In this document: one piece after another, positions 1-11,489 of the stretch
Layout: every line of letters begins with the position of its first letter
How positions within the stretch are numbered: position 1 is the first letter of the stretch
DNA from: Xylaria sp. FL1777
Taxonomy: Eukaryota > Ascomycota > Sordariomycetes > Xylariales > Xylariaceae
Length of the DNA: 64,000 nt
Reading direction: 5' to 3'
Assembly: GCA_022578965.1 (NCBI GenBank)
Contig: MU400600.1
Location: 62,001-126,000, forward strand
The notes under the pieces: model-generated
What the model saw: the letters and a program-made list of their open reading frames with translations, nothing else
Databases searched by the model: none
What the model was told of the DNA's origin: nothing
Position numbers and translations under genes: made by a program

Positions 1-1
1 G

Positions 2-1027
2 TCGTATCAACTCCTTCTTCAAGAGAAGACACTCCACGGTGACTTTGGCAAAGGTGACTTCAACTATATGGGTGTTTCTGCCAACCAGGATGCTCTTAAC
101 GCTTTGGAAGGTAGAAGCAGCACAGGAGGTGCCCTGACACCCGGAACAAGTCTAGCTGATGAACTTGGTTCCATGGCTGATGAATCTGAGATGGGTGAAG
201 ACCCCGTGCGCCGGCTCGAGTCTGAGCTCCGTGCCCTCAAGGACCAGAACAAGGCTTTGACGCTGTATATCAACAAGATCATCGAACGACTTCTGCAGCA
301 TCAGGAGTTCGAGCATATCCTTGACCAATCAGCCGACTCGAAGGCTTCTGCCAATGTACACAAGGATCTTCCGCCACCTCCCCCATCAGAGATGCCAGGC
401 GTTGGTATTTCTCTTCTTCAGCGTGCCAAATCAATGGCTACAGGCGGCAATGTGGCTCGACCCAAACCGCGCCCCATGACGATGATGCCGGCACAGACCT
501 CAGCACATAACAACCCTGAAACGGCCCCGAGCATCCCCATCAGCTTGGGTCGCACGCAGAGTACGCGTCGAGGTGGACGTCCCATGAGTGAACAATTTGC
601 AGGCGCAGCTGGTATTGTGAATGCAATGTACAAGGGTCCTGATGGTCCCTTGTCCCCAACACTCAGTAACCCACGTAACTCGGCATCATTCTTCTCGGGC
701 GTATCGACGCCGCGAGTTCCATCATCCCAAGGCGCCCCTAGCGCTGGTAACTTTCCCGGAATGCGAAGCGAGACAAGTAGCGTCAGTGGAGATTCTGCGT
801 CAGTTGAAGGTACTGCCTCAAGCCCGCCGCGTGCAAGCAGTGGTCATGCAAGCGTATCCGGCTCCGAGAAGGCGACAACTTTCGCAGGCAACAAGCCACG
901 TCCGTTGCGGCTCGTCCAGGAGAACGCACCTGAAAAGGTAGAGAACAAACGCGCCAGCTGGATGGGTTGGGCGTCGTCGGCATGGTCCAAGAGGGAAGAG
1001 CCTGTGGGAGAATCCATCAAGGAATAG
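2..1027 (+). CDS. Coiled-coil protein, 3' part only
   Basis: The reading frame is open from base 2 to a TAG at 1025-1027, so this is the C-terminal 341 residues of a gene that begins left of the window; no start codon can be chosen. The first part holds a heptad-like segment (LESELRALKDQNKALTLYIN, about residues 57-76 of the visible part) followed by KIIERLLQHQEFEHIL, typical of a coiled-coil end. The rest is Ser/Pro/Gly-rich and probably disordered, ending in a small Trp-containing motif (SWMGWASSAWSKREE). The layout resembles the large fungal coiled-coil proteins often labelled M-protein-repeat proteins; that match is from memory and the function is unknown. The AT-rich stretch after the stop is presumably the 3' UTR. 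Confidence 0.8.
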   Translation, partial: SYQLLLQEKTLHGDFGKGDFNYMGVSANQDALNALEGRSSTGGALTPGTSLADELGSMADESEMGEDPVRRLESELRALKDQNKALTLYINKIIERLLQHQEFEHILDQSADSKASANVHKDLPPPPPSEMPGVGISLLQRAKSMATGGNVARPKPRPMTMMPAQTSAHNNPETAPSIPISLGRTQSTRRGGRPMSEQFAGAAGIVNAMYKGPDGPLSPTLSNPRNSASFFSGVSTPRVPSSQGAPSAGNFPGMRSETSSVSGDSASVEGTASSPPRASSGHASVSGSEKATTFAGNKPRPLRLVQENAPEKVENKRASWMGWASSAWSKREEPVGESIKE

Positions 1028-4000
1028 AATTGCTCGTTTGTGTTCTTCGAAGTTCCTTCGGCAGCATTGCGTACGACAGTTAAGGCTTCACTTGCATCAT
1101 CGGCAGCGATCACTTCGGTTCGAATTTCCAACATATTCCCCTCTTGTATGGTGTGCGGATTCCATGTTGGTCTGGGTACTTAGTTATGATTACGTTTAAT
1201 TTGGGAATCCTGTATGTAAATGATTTTATGTGATGCCGAAGAGAGTTTTAACGACTTGGTCTCGGGCAGTTAGGATTCCGGCAGGGTTTTAGGTAGCGAC
1301 GAATGCTTTACTGAAATAGAAATGAGAAAAGATGGCTCGGGTTTGGGCCTGAAACATTCATGTTGACATTTTATGTGTCATTGATCTAGCCTAAGGTTTA
1401 TGATTACCTAGGTAGCAGCGTTGGCCCTCCTGGAACACCTGTCGATTGTCTAAGACACCTTTTTTTGAGAATCCCGATGGTGGCCGGGCCCCTTTGATAG
1501 GGAGCCTTGCTGCTACAGCTACGTACGTATATTCAAGGCATCGATATTCACTGAGGTATTTAATCAATATACGAGTATGACAAACACCAAACGCGTCTAG
1601 GTTAGTGAGTTGTCTAAACTTATCTTACTGCTCCCGACCTCCTTAACCGCAGGTTGACTCATGCGGATTATCACAACGCTCCGCCTCCGGACATTTGCTC
1701 TCTGAATCAAAACGCTGATCCCGTAGATCCCATTCGGCGACGTCGCTGCCTTGCCTGTCTCCAGCCCCGTAGCCTTCGGCGTGGCGTATCCATTCACGTA
1801 CCATATACCCGGTCTTCGGTCCTTTTCCCCAGAGATTTTGCTAGGAAGCCCGCGGTTGCCGTCGGGTTAGCGTAACGTCAGTTGTCTGGGAAAGCTTAGA
1901 CAGCCAACGTTGAGCTCGATATTGGGCGGATCCTACTTATAGGCACTAAAAGCTGAGACTTCGTTTTACGAGGGTAGAACTCTAGAGGGACAGTTTGAGG
2001 ATCCATCGTTGATTATGGCTCCCATTTCCAGTAGCGTCCCGTTAGATATCTTCACAGCCTCATCAGTTATATCTTGTCTCCTGCTAGTCAGGCCGTTTTC
2101 CTTAGATACCTATCCCGTTGCAGGTTCAATCACTACTTTTCGTTTGTGTCTCGGCCCATCCCGTCTCAAATAACACCAACTTGTCCTTAGCGCCATGGAT
2201 TTTGGACTTTGACGAGTGGTGGACGCCGAAACGCCATTCCGGTATTATTTGATGCTTCTTTTATAGTTCTTGGACAACATCTTATAGCATTCTCTGACGT
2301 GGCTTAGAGGTCATCAAAATATTACAAAATATTCTACTAGAAAATAGATAGGAAGAGGAGAACGTTCTCTTCGAGCATATCATTGTAGACAAGTAAACAT
2401 GCTTGGTTTTGCACTATCTCTAGTCCATTCAAGCCGTCTGTGCGCAGCGTAATCGAGACGTACACGAACATGATGATTAGGCATGTCTTATATCACCATC
2501 TTCCCATCTATCCTTTGCTAGCTTTTCTTTGTTTGGTGAGATCTAGGTAAGAGTTGTGATCCTGCCAACACACATGTTTCACTTTAGTCGTGGGATACCT
2601 AATACTACGGATGCTCGCATGTGCGGAACAGGAGAAACATGTGAGGGGATCCTGTAATTCCCTTTTCCATCCAATTCCGGGTAGGTACACCTTTGATGAT
2701 GCTACTTTTACAGTATCTTCTTACGTAGTGAGTAAGGCGAGAATTTCCCCAGATATCGTGGTATATTATCACAAACTTATAACGAGGAACCAGACTAGTT
2801 ATGAAGAATCTTCAATTTTCAAAGTGTTTTTAGTCCATACCTGCGGGAAGTAAACAATCCATTTTTGATAGTTGTGCCCATTTGGCCGCTACGAGGGCTT
2901 GGGACTGTCGCGGATATGCTGAAAACTGAATTTAGACTTAATCTCATCTCGGATGCTAAAAACCCCTGTATATATGTTAGATGAATACTATTCGCCTCCC
3001 GGATAGTAGCTATCGGCGCATCAAAGTAGTTATAAGGATCTGACATGGAAATAGTGACCAGTAATCGATTCTATAGTCTAAATGGTAATCAACTATCGTT
3101 TTGTTATCAGTCATCCCTATGAATAGAGTTGTCCTGTTTTCCTGTTAATCGCCTTAATAATCTTTGCCATGACGGACGACGGAGTTTCCACCGCGCGTGT
3201 ATATTTGGTGATAAAGGTCTCGGAAATAGCACAAGTGCGGCTACGACTAGATGCAGCATCCCGCCCGCAGCCATGGCCGCAAAATACAATTCCACACGAG
3301 CATGACGGGCTCTCTCTGCATTCATGACCTTCAACCAGTCAGCGTTACGAGCGCCACGGAAACGATGGTTTTGACGAGGACAGACACAGGAATGAGATTG
3401 GTAGAAGGCGGGCCGAAGACACAGAATGTCAGGATGTAGACAATGAGGGGACGGGGATGACGGTGCGAAGAACAGGGAGATGGAAAGGGAAAGGAATATG
3501 GAGGACGAAGGCGCCGAAGATAAGTAGTCACTGTTGTCTATAGTGAAGTTCCTGTAGCCAGTAGTAGGCTCTTGGTTCTCACTGAGACATATATCAACCT
3601 CGTATTAACAATCTTCCAAAGTGATGCATTGACCCTCAGTATTAAATTAGTATAGCGTTCGGGCTGCATTCTGTTGCTACACCTAGCTATGCTCTCTTGT
3701 AGATTCTGCCGTCGACATTAATCTTTGTGATCTTGGAGATGTATCGTCACCAAGGGGCTTTGTGAGACGAGGCGCGAAGGTCCCGGTACGAATGTAGTTA
3801 ACACCGAACTCGTACTCGCCGGTCGTTCTTCTTGGCATGTGCTCGTAATTGTGAGTGTTTCCTGAGTTTGCAGTCTTTGCTCCAGCAGTTGCGCCTGAGG
3901 AGCTGCATTTATTATTCCGGAATGAGCTTCCTGTGGTCCTTGCTCAGATGAAGCATCTGTAGGTAGGCTTCGAATGATAAGTACATGTTGAACTTGGGCC

Positions 4001-7000
4001 ACTCTTTGCCGAAGTGGCATTTTCCGAGGTTTAGCTTCCAAATCAACATCTCGTCGCTGCTGTTGGCCTGGCTTGCGTCCTTTCTCCCGGAAGGTTACCC
4101 TCTCGCCTGTCCTATCTTGTTGTTGAGACGGCGGTACTCATTTTGTTTACGTATGTTCCCCTAGTAGTTTCGTCGTTGCTTTTAGAAACTGTCACGTCTC
4201 TCATCTCTTGGTCATCGGGTAGATCCCGATGCCCTTCATCGAGGTTTGGGTGTATGTCATCCATAATATCATCCCAATTATCCTCGCCGTGGTCGTTCCT
4301 TCGTCACTTCCTTGATCATTCCCTCGGGCATTCTCCTGATCATCCGGCTAGCCCCAGGATTCATGGGAAAATAGACCTTCGGACAAAGAGGGAGGTGATA
4401 TCGGTGCTCTTCAGTATCTTACGAGTGACGATCTCAATAAGAATACAAGAGCGGTCCTTGTCGTATGAGTTAGAGTACACACGACGGCATCGCCTGTCAA
4501 CCGGTCCCCCACATACGAAATCAGCTCTACCAAAGGTTTCTCTGGCTCGACTGGCTTCGCTGTCCTGTCTTGAAAGTGTTAGTTAGCCCATCTACTATTA
4601 GTTCGAAATTAGATCCGTAGTCGAAATGCTGTGGAGGCATCGTGTAATGCTTTGATAGCTGTGGCTCAATCGAGATCTGTGTGACGTAAACGGAGCATCT
4701 CCTCCGAGCAGAAGCCTAATTCTTTAGTCCGAACAGGCAGTTGGTACCGACTATTTTATCATACGGAAGTGGCTCATAATTATCTTTGTCGATGACGTCT
4801 TTTAGCGGAGGTTGGCCTGACAGCTGACAACCATTCCGCATAATACCTAAATAGAGTAGCTTCAAGCTGGGTAAGAACTTAGATTCACGATCGAAATATA
4901 ATCCCTCATCAGCACAAAATGGCTAGCGAGTGATGGTTTGCATAGTAACTGGGATTTGATCTTGGTCACTGGCCGCAGATATTTGAAGTCTTCCTGCAAA
5001 GTGCGGATAGATTGGGTCAAGTGTTCGATTTGTTTGAGATTCTGCAGGATCAGCTATCTTTGATCTCCCTCAATTACGGCCCTGGAAATGGTCTTGTTTC
5101 GTACTTCATGTTTAACATCAAGTTCGTCGTAGTAGTATGTTATGGTTGTAGGCCAACCCTAGTTGCCCTACTTCCCTATTTGTAGCTAGTAAGCCTAGAT
5201 GCCTTCACAAGAGCTCACAACACATCATTTTTTCTTATGGACTAGCTTCTTTCACAATAGTCTGTTGATTATTTCGCGCTGAAGCATGTTTATCCGAAGA
5301 TGCCTTTAAGGTTATTTGGTGGTTTAGTCTCCCGTGAACTGAGACAAGGGACGTTACATAGCCTGTCGAAACGATGTTATTGACAGTTTGGCAGAGAAAT
5401 GATAAACGGCGGCGAAAAACAGGGCCATGCGTGAACCCTATCTGATTAGGAAGTGATCGCAATTTAGCAAGAGATACGTACAAACCGAGGTAGAAATACT
5501 ACCTTCATTTGTACATGGCGAAAAGGTCTGGAGTAGAAAGTTTCAAGTAATTACTGTACGTCTTTGTGCAGTAGTAGTAGCTAGCGAATGAGCTGTGTCT
5601 CACTTAAATCGTCGTGGTATATTTACTTCTGAGGCCGGAATTCTCACGAGCCGAGATATCTTCTCTCGTTATTGCGCCATCCATCATTGGTGACGGTTGT
5701 GAAGGTCAGTATCTTCCCCTAGTCATGGAAAGAATCGTGCGGCAACCTATTGGTCAAGTATAAATAGCGATACTACAGCTGGGGTTGACTCGAAAAGGAC
5801 CATTCAATCTGCTCCCGTCGAGATTCCTAGCTAAACTCAGACTCCCCTAGAAACACGCTTCGACTTAGTCTCTGTGCCCTCTATCAGTCTCGGTAGGAAG
5901 GTTGGTCGGAGTTGGTATCAGCAACCCTCAGCCTGGTTTTGGCTCTCGAAAACCCTCAGAAGAACGCGGCGGATGCGACAAGCGGCGTCGAGGTGTGGGA
6001 TCTCCAACTAATCTGTGATATGTAGAACGTGGATGTTAAGAGTTGTTTTTGGATCTATCTCATTGCCTAGTGATCATGATTGTCTCGACCTCTCGGAGAA
6101 ACTATCAAGAGTTTTCGACGTTAAAGTCGATGCTGATATATCGACATGGTTGATTGACACTACACAAAGTAATGCGCAATTTGAAATCATATTCAGCTAC
6201 ACAAACACGACGGCACGAGGCAAGTCGTAGCACTCGGATATCCGATATATAGATTTACAACATATCATCGTTCAACAAGACTGAGGTTGTGCACGTTAAC
6301 TAACCACCACCCCCTTGCATGTTTAGTCTTTCCGTCTTTTCTAGAGCTGTACCTATTTCGCGCAAACAAGCGCAAACAAATCCAGGGGTGAAAAATCCTT
6401 CTCGCCGATGGAAGAGAGGAGCATGCGAGACATTACGCCACTTCGTCACCACCTCAGCCATCGCGACCCGGGATTCAAACAGGCGCTGTTTATAGGTGTG
6501 AGAGTATGGCGTTCAACTGTGGCTTGACCAAGGGCGCCGAGAAGGAAGACATACAAAAGACCACTCTAGGTAAGCAGTAAGACAAGAATGCCCTCCCAAC
6601 GCAACGCAACCCCCCACATCAAGGACTCGTGGGCTGCATGTTGGACTCGGCAGGCGAGCCTATTAGGGTGGCGGGTTCCTGCGCAGATGACCACCACCAC
6701 CCCGACTAAGTAAGCGCTGCGTGTGTTAGGGCAGGTTTCCCCAATCGATCGATGCCATGTCAACGGGACCACGACGCCGATAAGACTGGGCGAGCCAGAA
6801 AAGGGAAGACCTTGGGGGCCGGAATCTCTCTGCTGTTGTTGGTGCTGACGAGGTACCGTCCGAACGGGCCGCGGCGGATTATGTCAGATCTGACTTGGGA
6901 ATCGGACACGTTTCGTGGAAGCATTGTCGAACATTTGTGACAAATCCTGGTGGTGTAAGTATGCGACAGTACGTAGCAGTGTACCTATGTATAGTCAGTC

Positions 7001-10000
7001 GTACGAGAGTAAAAATAAATGAAAAAAAAAAAAAGGAGACGAGTGGGAATGGGAGCGGATCGTCCCGTCGGATTAATATAGTGTCCGGATATCTTGACCT
7101 GGTTTATTCTTTTTTCGAAGCTATACGCATATTGTCAGTAGGGCCGATGTCCTGTGACTTGGCTGATATGTATGCCAGTTCTGAGAAGGGTAAAGATTGT
7201 ATTTCACTATAGTTTTGACAGTTCAGTATAGCGCAGAAGAAGGTCGAGTTAACCAGGGATATGATGCGGGATGCGACGGCACAAATATCCTCCAGAGTCT
7301 CTTTTGAGGAGGTCTCGCGATGCGATACACCCGTTTGGGACGACCACGTAGTTGATGCGTGATAGTGACAGCAGATACCTACCTATTTCTATATGTAGGG
7401 TGACGGTGACATTCATCGTCATCATCATCGTAAGTGCAGAGGACAGCGAGGACAGCGAACAGGTTAATCGCGCGCATCGCTCGCTGTCCACATGTCGATC
7501 GCTGAGAGGTCCAAGATCTGCCGGGGTACAGGTCACTACCCCTACATACATCACCTCGCTTGCTGGAAGTAGTGCACACTCCGCTGACGGTGGAGGGTGA
7601 CGGCGTTGCATGTAGCCCGGGGAGGATATTTGGGTAAGGCTGTTGGCGAGGGCTGGAACCTGTCTCGCTTATTACAGCATACTATAGCTCTAATTTTGAA
7701 TCTTGCTCGTACTGACGCTGACGTTGTATACGTAGCTCTCCCTGCTTTCTCCAGCAGCAGGTATAGTATATACTAGAAGGACCGAGAATGAGGAAGTGTA
7801 CCTAGCGTAGAGACGAATCGAAACTGATTACTGGCATACCGATAGGTGTGTTTTTCCACATCAGTCGTTTCGTGGCCATCGTGAAGAGAGCCCGCGGGTC
7901 TGTCCGGAAAATTTGGAGGCGCTCGACGTCTTTCTGCGGTCTTGGAGAATCCGTCGGATCCTTCCAGGCGACACGTTTCTGTCAATCCACAGCGGGCCGG
8001 ATTCCATATTCTGATGTGATTTTGATTTTCCCCTGGCTGTTATCTGCATTGGGTTACTGCCTTCAACCATACCCTATCCTATTTCCTCATTAGTGTACTA
8101 CTATTCTGGTAGGTACCGTAGGCGGGAAATCTATTCATCTCTCTCAACCTTCGCCTCTTCGCGCCTTTCCAAACAAATAACGCCGATGTCCGTCATATTA
8201 ACTGTTGGAATATCGTAAGCATCTAGGCGGCTAGTGTTGGGCGCAAGTGTTATTGTATCATAATTTACCCGTTTCAGAAAAACAACAACAAAAAGGTATG
8301 CGTAGACTGCATTATACTGTTTGCTAGCTTTTTTCGTTTCCTTCCCTCCGCTTCCCTTTTCTTCCTTTAATAAAAATGCGTTTGTGAATACGTAGTAGGC
8401 AGTGTTACTTTTAACCGACCTTCAGCATTTTAAACAGGGTGATCCAGCCAAAAAGCTTGAGTTGGGTTGTAGTGTAACAGGGGGTCGCTTTCTACATTAA
8501 AAATAGTATACATACCTCCATGGTACATATATAGGCCTATAGATAGGACTTATTGGTAACTTTTACAAATGCTAAAATCACGGCAAAATTTGGCGTATCT
8601 CAATACAAAGTAATCTATACATTGGATATTGTTTGCTGCAGCGGCAATATCAACCCAAACCCAGGTACAGCACTTACTACATGCAGGTTTCTCCCGCTAG
8701 CCATACTCAGTATCTAAGGTACAGCATATGTAGGTACCTAATATACAATATTATTACTATAATATTGTGGTTAATTTTACTACCGGCTGGCTACTACCTA
8801 CACTACCTACACTAGGTAGGGATCGCAGTCTTTTTGAGGGCTTACCCTAAGTACATATCAAGTTATTCAGGGTAGTAGTGTGTTGTCCAGGGATACCTAT
8901 CAGCAGCAGAGATATTTCTGTCGAAGTGAATGAAAACAATGGGTACTATTACTCGACAGAAAATTCTTGTTTTTGTGTACATATTTTCTTTTTCTATTTT
9001 GACATGACTTAGGTAGGGCAAACTCAAAAGTCATCGGCATGCATTCCCTACGTGCACACACACACTACCGGTAGTGTATGTACTACACGTACATATTTAG
9101 GTAAAAGTGTGAAGATGAATGGTACCAACGGCGCTGTAAGTGGACCACACCTTGTAGGAAATTGTACAGTAAGGCAACGATCGCCTTGGAAAACGGCCAA
9201 CTTGGAGCCATCAACGTTTTGTTGCTTCTGGGGTGCTTCTAGCTCCCTGCTAGTTGCAGGCTTGCGTAGATTCCAACTGCCAACCATCGTGCATTGAAGA
9301 TCCGGAGGGTGTATGAACTGTGCCGTCATTAATCATAGGTGTGTGACAATAGCTACCCAATAACTTGGATGCTGCATGATTTACGTGTTGGACTAGTGCC
9401 TACATAGCTAGTACGCTATTATATTGCTGCTCAGAATTAGGGAGATCTTGCGACGGTGTCAGATTTGACGCGAAGGTGAGAGGAGGGAGGTGTTCAGATG
9501 AGACCTTTTTAACACCTCGAACCCCAATTAAAAACGTTGAGCGCGGGTGTGAAGCCGATGTCATAGTGCGGAGAGCGGGACACGCTAAAGGCAGGATGGT
9601 GTGAGAACCTGAGAACCTGAGAACCTGAGCATAAGAGCATAAGGCAAGACGCCCCCAGATTAGGCCAATCATGTACGTCACCATCGAAATGGGATTCACC
9701 CCCAAGGCTGACCCCAAAGTGCTGGGCTCCATCCGACAAAGCCAGCTCATCATAGTGAAATTGACAGAAAATTTGCCGCCCAGCATGACTTACGCAGTAC
9801 GTTTACACAAACAGACTAACGCAATGTTCTGCTCTTCTCCTTTTACCATGTAATCTCGTTGGTGATCACAAGACCTCGCTTTTCTATGTTGAGGTACGTG
9901 GTACCTTACCTGCACTAACTTGACGGTGGGCTTTGCCTACGCATAAGGTAGCTACTACCTCAGTTCAAGGTACTGTAGGTAGTATAGGTGCCCAACCAAG

Positions 10001-11489
10001 CAGTGTAGATACTGTTACTAGTACCTGAATGTAAAGTAGGTAGGTAGATTAATAATGGTACCTACACTAGCTTTTCTGTTATATACTCCATACATATGTA
10101 GTATATATGTAGATGGTGTAGCAAACACTTGACGGCCGAGGATGCCGTGGTGCTTATAAAGAACACGCTAGATCAAAAAGGGAAAGTAATTATGAGACAA
10201 ATAAAAAATACCTACACTACTACGTAAGTACCATGTATCCTATGTGCGAGGGAGGTACTCCGGAGTACGGTACAGCCTCCTATTGTTGCACCGAGACTGT
10301 ACATCGCACTGTCTCCACATTTCTGTTGTACACTACCTATTACTGTATAGTACATTGCTCCAGGCGTATTAAGTATCTATATAGGATGCCTTAAGTGTAC
10401 CTATCAATGTACATTAGGTACACATTCAAGTTTCTGGCACACACATGTACTCGTCACACATCCCCGTGTTGGCGCTAGACCTCAACACGTAATAAGGCGC
10501 CTCCTTCTTGCCCTGCACTATCTTTTCCACCCATTCTTCCCGGCTGTCACAGCACCTGAAGCTAAGAATAATAATACCTAGTGTAGTGTAGCCCTGCCTG
10601 ATGCTGTTTTCCCGAAATACCTCTACGCTACCCACCCCACTCCATGGTACCCCTTCTGGCCGGGCTGGTACGGTACGGTACCTCTCATCGCCCACGCCAT
10701 TCCCGTTGTGCTGGACCTTTTCTCGGCCGTCGAGTAAACACTCCCCATGCATAACGCCTGCACACCTCACCTGCACACTTTGGACCTGGCCTCTCTTCCA
10801 CCATCCCGTCTCGATCACAATTCTCGCCGTCCTGGACGACACTCGGCTGGCCCTACCGTTATCGACCGTTCAAGCAACTGTGTTTGTCAGCCTGTGCCAC
10901 GCTACATTGCATCCCCCTACTGGCACGACTTACTGAGCAGATACGACCACGACCCATTGTGGAATCCGAGCCGTGCTCACGTCCTCCTGGCGACCAATCC
11001 TGCGTTTCCAGACTTCTTCCTCGGCATCCCAGCAGCCAAACAGAGCGGACCACCCCGAGCAGCACTTGGCTTGGTGATATCCCTTCGCCCCTCCGTGCAG
11101 ACTCCCAACCAGCGCTGTGGTTTGTCCAAGATATCCTGGGGCGTACATACATACCGACAGGCCTGCGACAACGGGTCTGGGGGACGAGTGCATCAGCCAG
11201 CAGTGGCAACACCGCCAGGGTTCATCTCTTGCAGCCAAGACATTCACACCACTGTCCCGTACGCAGTAGTCGTGCAATCGGTGTACCTTGATTCGGTCAA
11301 CCCGCATGTCCGCCTCCCTACGGTGCCCGTACTACGATGGTCGTTGCTGACGCGAACACACTGGCCATTCGTTCGAGCTAGATCCAATTCCTAGATGGGT
11401 GGCATGAAACAATCTTGAAGACGTGGTTCCATTCCTCGCACAACCCCCCACGAGCAGCAAGCAGAGCAGCACCTGACAGGCCGAGCATC
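1028..11489. other. 10.4-kb gene-poor block with coding relics
   Basis: No intact gene could be supported. The block is AT-leaning, rich in stop codons, and from about 8.7 kb carries many TAGGTA/TACCTA words. Some minus-strand segments read like protein but are broken. About 1600-1870 contains a frame with the string IWYVNGYATPKATGLETG and ends at a TAG. About 3107-3360 contains NADWLKVMNAERARHARVEL followed by a hydrophobic stretch, possibly part of a membrane protein. About 3718-5100 is listed separately. None was identified. The last 700 bp (10747-11394) stay open in several frames and probably form the promoter and leader of the Vac7-like gene. Confidence 0.6.
3718..5100 (-). pseudogene. 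Broken protein-coding relic, unidentified
   Basis: Read on the minus strand, this stretch gives several protein-like segments in different frames. About 4575-4361 reads SEASRARETFGRADFVCGGP and continues to RRSIFP before a TGA at 4363-4361. About 4290-4115 reads EDNWDDIMDDIHPNLDEGHR and goes on to a TAG near 4114. After a shift of one base the frame continues through DRTGERVTFREKGRKPGQQQ to a stop at 3718. Farther upstream (about 5060-4890) lies a helical segment, NLKQIEHLTQSIRTLQEDF. At least two frame shifts and several stops separate the pieces, with no convincing splice sites between them, so I read it as a decayed gene. The family is not recognised. Confidence 0.4.

Noticed and set aside
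7249..7611. Overlapping 60-120 codon frames on both strands in the gene-poor block
   Set aside because: No recognisable motif, no splice continuity, and frames on both strands compete for the same bases.
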